Shown: positions 43,841-52,695 of the stretch, in pieces | Position numbering within the stretch: the stretch's first letter is position 1 | How the letters are laid out: each line of letters opens with the position of its first letter | From: Salinicoccus cyprini | GTDB taxonomy: Bacteria > Bacillota > Bacilli > Staphylococcales > Salinicoccaceae | Direction of reading: 5' to 3' | Length of the DNA: 64,000 nucleotides | Assembly: GCF_007713705.1 (NCBI RefSeq) | Contig: NZ_VMSJ01000001.1 | Span: 124,001 to 188,000, forward strand | The notes under the pieces: model-generated | What the model was told of the DNA's origin: nothing | Database searches by the model: none | What the model saw: only the letters and a program-made list of their open reading frames with translations | Position numbers and translations under genes: made by a program

Positions 43841-44612
43841 CTCCACGTGCCTCCTTCTGATTCGTATCCCACGGAACAAGCCACTTCTCAAGCAGCAGAA
43901 TAAAGCCGAACAGGATGAGGCTGATGACCATGATGACAAATATGGCGACAAACACCTGATCCGTACGGAAAGCAGAGGAGGCGAGCGTCATGAAGACACC
44001 AAGCCCTTCCTGCGCCCCGAGCCATTCGGCGATGACGGCGCCCATCACGCTGTAGGTGGCGGAGATTTTGAGCCCTGAAAAGAAGTAGGGCAGGGCACTC
44101 GGCCATTCGAGCTTGAAAAAGATCTGCCGGCGGCTGGCACCGATCATCTGCATGTAGTTCCTGAGTGTCGGACTGGTCTGGCGGAATCCGTCGATCAGCG
44201 ACACGGCGACCGGAAAGAAGCAGACGAGTGTGATGATCAGAATCTTCGGCAGAGCGCCGAATCCGAACCATAGTACCAATAGTGGCGCCAGTGCGATGAT
44301 CGGTATGTTCTGCGACAGTACCATGAGCGGATAGAGGCTCTGCCTCGCCTGCGGAATGAGGTGGAGCACCACCGCAAGGACGATGCCGACGGAGACTCCG
44401 ATGGCGAATCCGCCGAGCGCGATCTGTATGGTCGACAGCGTATGCCCGAGCAGCCTCGGATAGATCGCAATGCCTTCCTGGATGATCTGGATGGGACTCG
44501 GCAGCATCCAGTCGGCAATATTGAAAATACTTACCGCAAGCTGCCAGATGACCAGTATCAGAAGTATCGCCAGAATCGGCGGTCCGACACGCCATGATGA
44601 AAGTCGTCGCAT
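43830..44612 (-). CDS. ABC transporter permease for thiamine precursor (ThiX-like)
   Basis: A 260-residue permease with six transmembrane helices and the EAA-type loop (YMQMIGASRRQIFFKLEWPS, about residues 155-174) that contacts the ATPase. It resembles SsuC/TauC/ThiX permeases. It begins 16 bp after the binding-protein gene. The specificity is taken from the riboswitch and the binding protein, not from the permease itself. Confidence 0.87.
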   Translation of the reverse strand: MRRLSSWRVGPPILAILLILVIWQLAVSIFNIADWMLPSPIQIIQEGIAIYPRLLGHTLSTIQIALGGFAIGVSVGIVLAVVLHLIPQARQSLYPLMVLSQNIPIIALAPLLVLWFGFGALPKILIITLVCFFPVAVSLIDGFRQTSPTLRNYMQMIGASRRQIFFKLEWPSALPYFFSGLKISATYSVMGAVIAEWLGAQEGLGVFMTLASSAFRTDQVFVAIFVIMVISLILFGFILLLEKWLVPWDTNQKEARGDGE

Positions 44613-44628
44613 TTACTATTCCTCCAAT

Positions 44629-45630
44629 CTACTCAGCTCCGGGCAGAAATTCGTTCGTGTATGCCTGTTCCACATCGAGTTCCGACTCGATCAGTTCATT
44701 TTCATACATCCAGTCGCTGTAGTTCTGCCACACATCCTGTGCCTGATAACCCCAGTATGGCGCATCGCCCTGGTAGACGTCCACCAGCCACTCCTGGCTC
44801 GCCCTGACAAGTTCCGGATCAAGGTCCGGCTCAGCCTCGATCAGATGTTCCGCAGCCGCCTCAGGCTGCTCCATCGCAAACTGGTAGCCTTCCGCCGTCG
44901 CTTCGGTGAACGCGCGGACAGTCTCCGGGTCGCTGTCGATCAGATTCTGGTTCGTCATCAGTACAGGGGTATAGAAATTAAGTGCATCCGAATACTCGGT
45001 GAAGTCGATCGTATTGAGCGGGAAGTCGCGCAGCTCCGCTTCAATCCCTGTCCAGCCATAGTAGATCCAGGCAAAGTCGACGTCACGCTGTACAGCAGTG
45101 AAAAAGTCCGTGTCGCCGATGTTCAGAATATCCACTTCGCTGATATCCGCACCGTCCGCCTGCATGATGGACGCGATCGTCTCCTCCTCGATCGGTGAGC
45201 CGTAGCCGCCGTATGTCTGTCCCTCAAGGTCGGACGGCGTCTCGAGCCCATACTCCTCCGGTGAGGCAAGGACTGACGTGTTATCCTGGATGATTGCAGC
45301 GAGTGATACGATATCGACACCCTGGAGACGGGCCTGGGTGACGTTCTCCTGGGCACTGATGCCGAAGTCGCCATTGCCGGTGGCCACGGTCTGTTCTGCA
45401 CCCGCTTCACCCGGCAGAACGATATTCACGTCGAGTCCGCGTTCCTCGTAGTATCCTTCCGCCTGTGCAGCATAGATGCCCGTATGGTTCGTATTCGGCG
45501 TCCAGTCGAGGACGAATGTAATCTCCTCCAGTGCTCCGTTTTCTGCCGAACTGCCATCATCGGCATCATCGCCATTACCGCACGCGGCAAGAAACAGTGC
45601 AAGGATGATGGGGAATAAAATCTTCTTCAT
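44629..45630 (-). CDS. Thiamine-precursor binding lipoprotein (NMT1/THI5-like, ThiY)
   Basis: A 333-residue lipoprotein: the signal MKKILFPIILALFLAAC has its lipobox at residues 14-17. The mature part starts the NMT1/THI5 domain with FVLDWTPNTNHTGIYAA, typical of proteins that bind pyrimidine precursors of thiamine, and continues with VLPGEAGAEQTVATGNGDFG. GAGAGGAG precedes the ATG. First gene of the operon after the TPP riboswitch. The exact ligand (HMP or formylaminopyrimidine) cannot be decided. Confidence 0.88.
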   Translation of the reverse strand: MKKILFPIILALFLAACGNGDDADDGSSAENGALEEITFVLDWTPNTNHTGIYAAQAEGYYEERGLDVNIVLPGEAGAEQTVATGNGDFGISAQENVTQARLQGVDIVSLAAIIQDNTSVLASPEEYGLETPSDLEGQTYGGYGSPIEEETIASIMQADGADISEVDILNIGDTDFFTAVQRDVDFAWIYYGWTGIEAELRDFPLNTIDFTEYSDALNFYTPVLMTNQNLIDSDPETVRAFTEATAEGYQFAMEQPEAAAEHLIEAEPDLDPELVRASQEWLVDVYQGDAPYWGYQAQDVWQNYSDWMYENELIESELDVEQAYTNEFLPGAE

Positions 45631-45684
45631 ATGGAAACTCCTCTCAAAATGGCGGTGTCCTGCATCCGATAAAAACAGGAATAC

Positions 45685-45840
45685 AAAAAAACACCTTCCG
45701 TATCTGGAGGCGTCAAGAACTGTAAGACGATACACGAGTGCCGTATATGCGCTACACATTCCCTACGCTGGTATTATCCAGATCAGGTCAAAGGGTCAGG
45801 TCATGCCTTCTCAGCCTCATGCGGCTCCCCTATGCATCAA
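45685..45840 (-). promoter_or_regulatory. TPP (thiamine pyrophosphate) riboswitch with terminator
   Basis: On the minus strand the THI element reads GGGGAGCC (near 45832), GGCTGAGAAGG, ACCCTTTGACCTGATCTGG and ATAATACCAGCGTAGGGAA (ending near 45757), all the key blocks of the aptamer. Downstream lies ACGCCTCC-loop-GGAAGGTGT followed by TTTTTTT (45685-45713), a terminator. High TPP should stop transcription before the uptake operon. Confidence 0.93.
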
Positions 45841-45859
45841 ATATTCAATTGATATGTCC

Positions 45860-45888
45860 ATTATACCATGGCGACAAATCAAGTCCAA
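45860..45888 (-). promoter_or_regulatory. Promoter of the thiamine-uptake operon
   Basis: On the minus strand TTGGAC (45888-45883), a 17-base spacer and TATAAT (45865-45860), about 20 bp before the riboswitch. Confidence 0.7.
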
Positions 45889-45914
45889 GGTGCAGGGATC
45901 AGAATCCGGACAAT

Positions 45915-45955
45915 GAAAAAAGCGTCTTCCGAGCATATTGCTCGAAAGACGCCTG
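45915..45955 (-). terminator. Terminator of the GNAT/DUF2538/LCP group
   Basis: AGCGTCTT ... AAGACGC with an inner CGAGCA/TGCTCG stem; on the minus strand it ends in TTTTTT. Confidence 0.85.
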
Positions 45956-45961
45956 ATTATT

Positions 45962-46390
45962 CTACTCTGTCAGATCCCTCTCCATGTACACATGCGGGAT
46001 GCCGGCATCCATGAATTCATCAGAGGAGACAGTGTAGCCGAGCTTCCTGTAGAAATCGATGGCATGCACCTGGGCACCGAGCCTGGCACGGGTATAGCCG
46101 TTTTCACTTGCATGGGAATGGACGTATGCCATCAGTTCACGGCCGAGTCTTCTGCCGCGTGCTTCAGGCAGCACCGCCATACGTTCCACTTTGATCATTT
46201 TGTCATCGGCCGGACGGTAACGGACAGTGCCGACCGGTTCCTCTTCAATCAGCAGTATGTGTGTGGCCACGTCTTCATATTCATCAACCTCACGGTCCAT
46301 CGGCACATTCTGCTCCTCCACGAAGACACGTTTACGGATGGCAAGGCACTGGTTGTACAGGATATTGTTGTCTGCGACTTTGATTTCCAT
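45962..46390 (-). CDS. GNAT family N-acetyltransferase
   Basis: A 142-residue enzyme with the acetyl-CoA loop in MAVLPEARGRRLGRELM (about residues 72-88, the Q/RxxGxG/A type) and the ElaA-like start IRKRVFVEEQNVP. The end FYRKLGYTVSSDEFMDAGIPH fits the same subfamily. The substrate is unknown. It lies 11 bp downstream of the DUF2538 gene on the same strand and is followed by a terminator. Confidence 0.88.
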   Translation of the reverse strand: MEIKVADNNILYNQCLAIRKRVFVEEQNVPMDREVDEYEDVATHILLIEEEPVGTVRYRPADDKMIKVERMAVLPEARGRRLGRELMAYVHSHASENGYTRARLGAQVHAIDFYRKLGYTVSSDEFMDAGIPHVYMERDLTE

Positions 46391-46401
46391 CGAAATTCCT
46401 C

Positions 46402-46866
46402 CTACATTGCATTCTTGCGCCGGATGGCGGTGAACTGCCAGAAGATCTTGAGCTGTTCCAGGTTCCAGTAGGCAAGACCGAGCGACAGGGCAGGCTTGGT
46501 GTTGAACTTCATGCCACTCGCTTCAGCCGCTGCAAGTGCGAGGTACTGGATATGCGGCTTCAGTGCCTTGAATGCCTGGGACAGCCTTTCTTCCTCTCTG
46601 ATCCAGTCCATCGGGAAGGTCAGTTCGAAAATGTTGATGCGGCGGTAGATGTCCGGCATGGCGATGATGTAGCATGCTGCATCAACCTCGGGATTCTTCA
46701 GCGCTTCCGCGAAGTACCCCCGGATGGAGAGGTACATCTCCTTGTGCTCATGATTCTGGTAGTAGTACGTATCTTCCATCGCAGGCTGGCCGCTATGCTT
46801 GATCTGGTCATCCAGGTAGTCGAACATCTCATTGATATTCGTTTCCTTGTCATAGGTCTTTCTCAT
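46402..46866 (-). CDS. DUF2538 family protein
   Basis: A 154-residue cytoplasmic protein resembling the staphylococcal DUF2538 family (start MRKTYDKETNINEMFDYLDD, then the helical DAACYIIAMPDIYRRIN). Function unknown; mostly helical with no catalytic signature. The ATG at 46866 follows TAGGAGC. It is sandwiched between the LCP and GNAT genes, with 12 bp to the former, so it is probably transcribed with it. Confidence 0.75.
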   Translation of the reverse strand: MRKTYDKETNINEMFDYLDDQIKHSGQPAMEDTYYYQNHEHKEMYLSIRGYFAEALKNPEVDAACYIIAMPDIYRRINIFELTFPMDWIREEERLSQAFKALKPHIQYLALAAAEASGMKFNTKPALSLGLAYWNLEQLKIFWQFTAIRRKNAM

Positions 46867-46878
46867 CACAATCCGCTC

Positions 46879-48348
46879 CTAGACTTCATTTTGCGCGCGG
46901 TCAAAACTGTCGTAGCTTCCGGTGCCGTTGTACTCCTCAGTGCTTTCCTCGTAGTATTCGCCAGTGTTCTCTTCACTGTTGTACTGCTCGGTACTCTCTT
47001 CGTAATTGTACTGTTCAGTACTCTCTTCGTAGTTGTACTGCTCGGTGCTTTCCTCCTGGATGCCCTCGGATCCATTGCCATTTTCAGGTGCCCAGTAGTT
47101 GTCCTCTTCAGTCGTCGCACCTTCCTGGGAGGTGCCTTGTTCTGTAGTAGCCTCTTCTGAAGTACTTTCACCCGTCGGCTCCTCAGAGGAGGATTCGATG
47201 TTGCCTTCACCTTCGATACTCTCTTCCGGGTCCTCTTCTCCCATGTTGAATCCGTTGCCGATATCGCTCGTATAGCCTTCCTGCATGAAGTACGGTACTG
47301 TTTCCGGTACAAATTCATCGAGATAGTAGTCGGAAACATATTCATAAGGCACGATGTAGTCGGACAGCCGGATATTGATCAGGTCGTACGGCTCGGGTGC
47401 TTCAAGGTTCAGCGTTTCCCGAAGGGTCTTTGAAATCGCATAGAGATGCTCTTCGTTCGCCCAGTAGAAGTAGGCGCCATTGCCCTGGTACCAGAAGTCG
47501 CTGCCGCGTATCTGTGTCGGGTTGAACTCGATGTCGTTGAAGGAGTAGTAGGCGGCAAGACTGCGGATCTCCTTGCTGGTCATGTTGTGCTTCGTATTGT
47601 CCGCCACGACTTCAATCAGGTCATCCAGCTTGGTCAGTGCACCGGTGGATTTCGCTTTGCCGAGTATCTTCTGCACCATCTCGAGCTGGCGCTGGCCACG
47701 GCCGAGGTCGGTATCCACACGCCGGCTGCGGACAACAGCCAGTGCCTCTTCACCGTTCAGTTCCTGGACACCCGGTTCCAGAATGATGCGTCCACGGTCG
47801 ATGGAGTTCGGTTCATTCATTTCAAATGGAACGTCGAACTCGACACCACCGAGCGCATCGACAAGATCGACAACAGCCGCCATATTGACGCGGGCATAGT
47901 AGTCGACAGGGACATTCAGCAGTGATTCAACCGCGTTCATGGAGCCCGCCGGCCCGTTTTCACGATGGGCATGCGTGATCTTATCGAAGTAGTTGTTCTC
48001 CGGGAAGTAGGTCAGTGTATCCCGTGGGATGCTGACGAGCTTCACTTCATCCGCTTCCTTATCGAACGTCGCAAGGATCATCGTATCCGTTCTGAAATCG
48101 CTTGTAGAAAGATCACCTTCCTCCTTGCGTGATTCACTTTCGTCAACACCAAGAATCAGAACTGTAAAGCTGTCGAGTGACGGATCCACATCTTCAAGCC
48201 GCAGTTCCGACTGGTCGCGGTCCGCTGCCTCGAATGAATCGCTGACACCCTGCTCGAACGAGTTGAATAGATTATAGATGTATGCGCCAATGACAACGAG
48301 TGCAATGATGAGGAAAATCAGTACACCGTAAAAAATTTTTCTTTTCAT
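46879..48348 (-). CDS. LytR-CpsA-Psr (LCP) family protein with repeat tail
   Basis: A 489-residue membrane protein. One N-terminal helix (about residues 5-28), then the LCP domain (about 60-215): ILGVDESESR, FRTDTMILATFD, SIPRDTLTYFPE and ALAVVRSRRVDTDLGRGQRQ, with the arginines that hold the lipid phosphate. The family joins lipid-linked glycans (teichoic acid, capsule) to peptidoglycan. The last 130 residues are acidic and low complexity and end in five repeats of EESTEQYNY type. The ATG at 48348 is chosen; a TTG at 48357 is possible. It could serve the two glycan operons beside it. Confidence 0.9.
   Translation of the reverse strand: MKRKIFYGVLIFLIIALVVIGAYIYNLFNSFEQGVSDSFEAADRDQSELRLEDVDPSLDSFTVLILGVDESESRKEEGDLSTSDFRTDTMILATFDKEADEVKLVSIPRDTLTYFPENNYFDKITHAHRENGPAGSMNAVESLLNVPVDYYARVNMAAVVDLVDALGGVEFDVPFEMNEPNSIDRGRIILEPGVQELNGEEALAVVRSRRVDTDLGRGQRQLEMVQKILGKAKSTGALTKLDDLIEVVADNTKHNMTSKEIRSLAAYYSFNDIEFNPTQIRGSDFWYQGNGAYFYWANEEHLYAISKTLRETLNLEAPEPYDLINIRLSDYIVPYEYVSDYYLDEFVPETVPYFMQEGYTSDIGNGFNMGEEDPEESIEGEGNIESSSEEPTGESTSEEATTEQGTSQEGATTEEDNYWAPENGNGSEGIQEESTEQYNYEESTEQYNYEESTEQYNSEENTGEYYEESTEEYNGTGSYDSFDRAQNEV
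46924..47055. repeat. Five 27-bp in-frame repeats in the LCP gene
   Basis: DNA repeats of about 27 bp encode EESTEQYNY three times, then two diverged units. Such repeats can change copy number by slippage and alter tail length without breaking the frame. Confidence 0.8.
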
Positions 48349-48441
48349 ATTATTCAAGTACCCACTTTTTATGATTTAGTATGTGATGACATATTGCCAT
48401 TGTTTAATTATAATATGAGAGAGCCATAAAATGGAATAGAT

Positions 48442-48549
48442 ATGAGCAATCCTCACATAAACTTCAAAACTGTATATAATCATATAGAATATGAAGACGT
48501 ACTACAAGAAATAAACGAAGCAATGAAAGCCAGAAGAGGTGCCGTATGA
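48442..48549 (+). CDS. 35-codon reading frame coupled to a glycosyltransferase
   Basis: A short frame starting ATGAGCAATCCTCAC and ending at a TGA that overlaps the ATG of the next gene in the classic ATGA form. The peptide (start MSNPHINFKTVYNH, end INEAMKARRGAV) is hydrophilic and helical. Its own ribosome site is weak. It could be a translational coupler or leader peptide for the glycosyltransferase. Coding is inferred from the overlap and the protein-like composition. Confidence 0.4.
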   Translation: MSNPHINFKTVYNHIEYEDVLQEINEAMKARRGAV

Positions 48550-49715
48550 AGAAAGTGACAATGTTTGTATGGAATAATTTTGTGAATGATGCGAGAGTGC
48601 TCCGGGAGGCGACAGCGCTGACGGAAGCGGGCTATGAAGTGACAGTCATCGCCAAGAAGGAGATGGATGAGCTGCATCTGGCTTCAAGCGAGACCGTGGC
48701 CCCCCATGTCTATGTCAACCGGCCGCTCAAAGTGGAGCTGCCGAAATGGATCCGGAAGAAAATAAAATCCACGATACTCACAAAGCATCTGCCGAACATG
48801 CTCGAAATGTTCAAGATGATGATGCTCGGACGTCAAACGAATGCGGACATCTATCACTCCCATGATCTGAATACACTGCTGCAGGGCATTGCGAGCGCCA
48901 AGCTACGGCTCAGCAGAAAACCGCTTATATACGATTCCCATGAAGTACAGACCAGCCGGACGCACTATTCTTTCGATAAGATCTACCGACTGGAAGGGTT
49001 CCTGCTCAAATTCGTCGATCATGTCATCGTCGAAAACGATACACGTGCCAACTATCATAAGCGACTGTATAAAAGTAGGCCGACGCCGGTGCACAACTAC
49101 TCCGAACTCTATGACATCGACAACGTAGAAGCGTATCCGATTCGTGAAGAATATGGTATCGGAGCAGAGGAGAAGATCGTCCTCTACCAGGGCGGCATGC
49201 AGGAGGGCAGGGGACTGTTCAAGCTGCTGGATGCCTTCAAGGACATCGAGGGTGCACATCTCATCATGATTGGTGACGGAAAGGAACGTCTGAACCTGAT
49301 CGAGTACCACAAGCACCTCGGTATAGAGAACAAGGTCATCTTCATCGAACGCGTCCCCTACAAAGATTTGAGACGCTATACGAAATCCGCCGACATCGGC
49401 ATCCAGTTCCTCGAGAACACCAACTTCAACCACTATTCGGCATCATCCAACAAACTGTTCGAATATATCATGGCCCACGTACCGGTCATCGGTTCCAGGT
49501 TGCCGGAGATCGAAGCGGTCATCGAATCGGAACAGGTCGGACTGACGGTTGAACCGGAAAGTACGCAGGCACTGAAGACAGCCATCGAAAAGCTGATTGG
49601 AAACGACGCGTGGCGGTTGTCCTACAGGGAAAATACAAAGCAGGCCAAGCTGAAGTACAACTGGAATGAAGAGAAAGATGTATTGAAGCGGGTATATCGA
49701 AAAATAGACAAATAA
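48546..49715 (+). CDS. Glycosyltransferase, GT4-like
   Basis: A 389-residue GT-B enzyme, clearly paralogous to the one at 58.9-60.1 kb: both begin with KKVTMFVWN and share ADIYHSHDLNTL, YDSHEVQT and FNHYSASSNKLFEYIMAHVP. The donor site region is near residues 290-320. AGAGGTG precedes the ATG. It stands alone between a short upstream frame and a terminator, and probably acts in the same pathway as the second tagG-tagH operon. Confidence 0.85.
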   Translation: MKKVTMFVWNNFVNDARVLREATALTEAGYEVTVIAKKEMDELHLASSETVAPHVYVNRPLKVELPKWIRKKIKSTILTKHLPNMLEMFKMMMLGRQTNADIYHSHDLNTLLQGIASAKLRLSRKPLIYDSHEVQTSRTHYSFDKIYRLEGFLLKFVDHVIVENDTRANYHKRLYKSRPTPVHNYSELYDIDNVEAYPIREEYGIGAEEKIVLYQGGMQEGRGLFKLLDAFKDIEGAHLIMIGDGKERLNLIEYHKHLGIENKVIFIERVPYKDLRRYTKSADIGIQFLENTNFNHYSASSNKLFEYIMAHVPVIGSRLPEIEAVIESEQVGLTVEPESTQALKTAIEKLIGNDAWRLSYRENTKQAKLKYNWNEEKDVLKRVYRKIDK

Positions 49716-49747
49716 AAATCGCGACTCGTTATGAGTCGCGATTTTTG
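49713..49747. terminator. Bidirectional intrinsic terminator
   Basis: AAAAATCGCGACTC ... GAGTCGCGATTTTT between the convergent glycosyltransferase and autolysin genes. Confidence 0.92.
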
Positions 49748-49748
49748 T

Positions 49749-52409
49749 TTAGAACGTATATCTAGTGTAGTACTGGCCACGGATACCGAGCTGGTCGTAG
49801 TAGTTCTTAAGATTGCGTGCCGTAGCGTAGGCCCAGTTGACATCTGTTGCGTACTGGTAGGTACCTGGATTCATCGGGTTCCAGCGCATCGCATAAAGTG
49901 TCGTCTGGTTGCGGTTGAAGTAGCCACTTGAGATGAATTGTGCACCACCTATGACTGCCTTGGCTGGTGTATCCCAGCCCATCTGCTGGGCATAGCGTGC
50001 ACCAGCGAGAATAGGGTTATGATCATAAGCTGCAATGCCGTACATGTTGTAGTAGAGTTTGCCGTTGGAAGAAATATTGCCGTTTGCATCGAGGCGAACA
50101 CCGCGAGCTAATTGACTTTGACCATTTCCCGTTTCATGAAGGGCATGGGAAATGAGATAGACTTCGTTGACACCATGCGTGTTGGCTGCTCTTAGGAAGG
50201 CAGAACCTTGGTTATGCAAAGTGCCCTTCCCGCTTAATAATTTATTATTAAGTTCATAGCTTGAAATGTTCTGCGCTTGATTCAGATTAAGGAAAGTATA
50301 GTCCCAAGTATCTGACTGGTGATTTGCAGGATCAAGGTTATATCTGACTTCTTCGCGCGTTGCATTTCTCCAACCCCCACCGGAAACCCAAGCTTGCGGC
50401 TTTGATCTCAAGCTCATCTGAGTGTCGAGTACTTCATTTAATGACTCTTTATATTTAACTGTATTTACAACTGGAGATGGTGTGGAAGGTTCGACCTGTT
50501 GGACCTTGGTATTCTGAATCCAGCCATAGTCATTTCCTAGCTTGCCATAGTAGAAAGTAAGTGCTCCAAGATCTACAGTTTTTTGTGCCTGGAAGCTAGT
50601 CCCTTTCTTATAATCATTCAATGTATTAATGTATTGTTCCTTCATACCCCATGGATCTTCAAGCAGTCCACCTGTACGAGTCTGCAAAGTGTATGAAGCG
50701 TTATTCACTTTTTCTTCTGACAAGTCCCATTTATTCAAATCTATGGACTTCATCCATCCCTGCATTGCACCTTCATAGCTAGAGTGCACCTGGTAGAATG
50801 TTTCTCCTGCATAATCCGCCTGACGTTCGATGAATACAGTCTGGTTTAGAAGAAAATCAGCCGATACTGACTTTTGGCTTGTTACAGGACTTCTTAGCCC
50901 TGAGTTGTCTTTGCTTTTCAGTTTCGCTGCATACGATACATTTTTGTAAACAGGGGCAATATCAAGACTATGCAATTTTCTTTTTTCTATCCAGCCATGG
51001 TCGTTACCTATTTTACCGTAGTAATACGTATGTGCACCGAGAGTAAGAACTTTTTCACTCTTAAAAGATTCGTCCTCATAAGCGCCAAGTCTTTTGACCT
51101 GTTGTTCTTTGGAACCCCACGGATCAGTAAGAAGATAATGGTTTGGTGTACCTACACGGAAATTTTCGCTATGTTTTTTTGCTTCTGAAAGATTGAATAA
51201 TCTCAAGTCATTGGATTTCATCCAGCCTTGCATTGCTCCTTCATAACTCGAATGCACGCGATAGAATATTTCCCCCTGATAGTCTGCCTTGCGCTCTATA
51301 AAGATGGTTTGGTCTTCCAAGAAATCAGCAGACACAGTTCTTTTGCTTGTCACCGGACTTCTTAGTCCAGAGTTTCTATCAGATCCTATTTTAGCAGCAT
51401 AGGAAACAACAGAGTAATCAGGTGTAGTACTGGAAGTATCCATTCGCAAGAAGGAAACATCAGACATCAGGGAGAACCTTTGAGTGGCGACACGTTTTTG
51501 CAGCTTTTCTTCATCTTTTGATTCTGGAGAAGTTGCTTCTGGTTCAGTAGTTTCCTTTTTGTTTTCCTGTGTTTCTTTTGATGGCTCTGTTTCTTCTTCG
51601 TCAGGTCCATTTTCAGTAATTTCTTTATTTGCATCTGCCGATTCTATTTCATCGTTCTTGTTGCTTGTTTTCAAGACATTCTTTTCCTTGGTATCTTTTG
51701 AAACAGGTGTTTCCAAAGATACCGACTCGTCCTTCGTTTCACTCTTTACTTCACTTTCCAATCTGTCTTCATCAGTATCCAAGGACTTTTCAGTTGGTTT
51801 GGAAGTGATAGGAGCTTTCGTATCATCACTATTTTGTTGATCATTACCAGTTTTATTTTCTGGCTGCGAGGATTTTCCTGGTGCTTTGAGCACTGGTGCT
51901 TCAACTGATTCATTCTCTACTGCATGGTCGCTTTTTACGGATTCAGAAGTGTTGCTTTCTTCAATTGGTTCTGTTTCAGATTGTGCAACGGATTCCTCTT
52001 CATCAGTTGCAGAAGCTGGCTTCGACTTGGAAAACTCTGTTTCAGAAGCTGGCTTCGATTCGGAAACATTTGATTCAGGGCGGGTTTCTTCAATGCTAGT
52101 TTCTACAGGTTCTGCTGCAACTTCATCAGCTTCAATTTCCTGTTGTGTTTCTTCAGTCGATTCAAGCTCTGCTTTTATGTGTTCATCCGGTACTGATGCT
52201 TCCTCTACGACATCAGATAAGCTTTCCTCAATTACTGGCTTACTGATCTTTTCAGATTCTTTGGTGTTGCTTATGTATTCTTTGGTACTGACTTGCTGCT
52301 GCCCGATTTTGTCCTGACCGTCCGTTTCATCAGCACTGGCTTGCGCCGAAATACCAAGTAGGGAAAGCGTAACAAGGGTCGGTACAATCAATCGATTCTT
52401 GTACTTCAT
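49749..52409 (-). CDS. Secreted glucosaminidase (autolysin) with GW/SH3 repeats
   Basis: An 886-residue wall hydrolase. Signal peptide at residues 1-26 (ends AQASA); an acidic Ser/Glu/Thr-rich stalk to about 320; two nearly identical units of about 156 residues (334-489 and 490-645), each with two GW-type modules (GAMQGWMKS, YYYGKIGNDHGWI); and a C-terminal glucosaminidase domain with the catalytic glutamate in ISHALHETGNGQS. It resembles the glucosaminidase half of staphylococcal Atl. GW modules bind lipoteichoic acid. GGAGGT precedes the ATG. The stalk region is more AT-rich than genes to the left. Confidence 0.88.
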   Translation of the reverse strand: MKYKNRLIVPTLVTLSLLGISAQASADETDGQDKIGQQQVSTKEYISNTKESEKISKPVIEESLSDVVEEASVPDEHIKAELESTEETQQEIEADEVAAEPVETSIEETRPESNVSESKPASETEFSKSKPASATDEEESVAQSETEPIEESNTSESVKSDHAVENESVEAPVLKAPGKSSQPENKTGNDQQNSDDTKAPITSKPTEKSLDTDEDRLESEVKSETKDESVSLETPVSKDTKEKNVLKTSNKNDEIESADANKEITENGPDEEETEPSKETQENKKETTEPEATSPESKDEEKLQKRVATQRFSLMSDVSFLRMDTSSTTPDYSVVSYAAKIGSDRNSGLRSPVTSKRTVSADFLEDQTIFIERKADYQGEIFYRVHSSYEGAMQGWMKSNDLRLFNLSEAKKHSENFRVGTPNHYLLTDPWGSKEQQVKRLGAYEDESFKSEKVLTLGAHTYYYGKIGNDHGWIEKRKLHSLDIAPVYKNVSYAAKLKSKDNSGLRSPVTSQKSVSADFLLNQTVFIERQADYAGETFYQVHSSYEGAMQGWMKSIDLNKWDLSEEKVNNASYTLQTRTGGLLEDPWGMKEQYINTLNDYKKGTSFQAQKTVDLGALTFYYGKLGNDYGWIQNTKVQQVEPSTPSPVVNTVKYKESLNEVLDTQMSLRSKPQAWVSGGGWRNATREEVRYNLDPANHQSDTWDYTFLNLNQAQNISSYELNNKLLSGKGTLHNQGSAFLRAANTHGVNEVYLISHALHETGNGQSQLARGVRLDANGNISSNGKLYYNMYGIAAYDHNPILAGARYAQQMGWDTPAKAVIGGAQFISSGYFNRNQTTLYAMRWNPMNPGTYQYATDVNWAYATARNLKNYYDQLGIRGQYYTRYTF
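50480..51411. repeat. Two long direct repeats in the autolysin gene
   Basis: Two units of about 465 bp encoding the paired GW modules. Stretches such as the codons for GLRSPVTS and HSSYEGAMQGWMKS are almost the same in both, so unequal recombination could change copy number. Confidence 0.8.
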
Positions 52410-52604
52410 AAATTACCTCCTTCAGGTGATATAAACATTATATAATTATTATAGTAAATAATGTATGTTAATTTTGTAAGTAATATAAATGTAATATTAG
52501 TTTCCAGTTTCATCCTGCTGTCAGCTTATGCATGACATTTCACATGATAAGCTTTATAATTGGTTATGTTATTCTCACAATGAAAAGTAATATAATATGC
52601 AAGC

Positions 52605-52676
52605 TTGAGGGTCTACTATATGTAGGATTATAATATAAAGCGGAATCCTGACACTCTGTGGATTCTGCTATTTTTG
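52605..52676 (+). promoter_or_regulatory. Promoter and 5' terminator-like hairpin ahead of the second tagG
   Basis: TTGAGG (52605), 18 bases, TATAAT (52629). About 5-10 bp further begins the stem AGCGGAATCC ... GGATTCTGCT, followed by ATTTTTG, ending 20 bp before the tagG start. It looks like an intrinsic terminator placed inside the leader, which suggests attenuation of the operon. Confidence 0.55.
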
Positions 52677-52695
52677 TGAATTGAGGAAAATGGAA

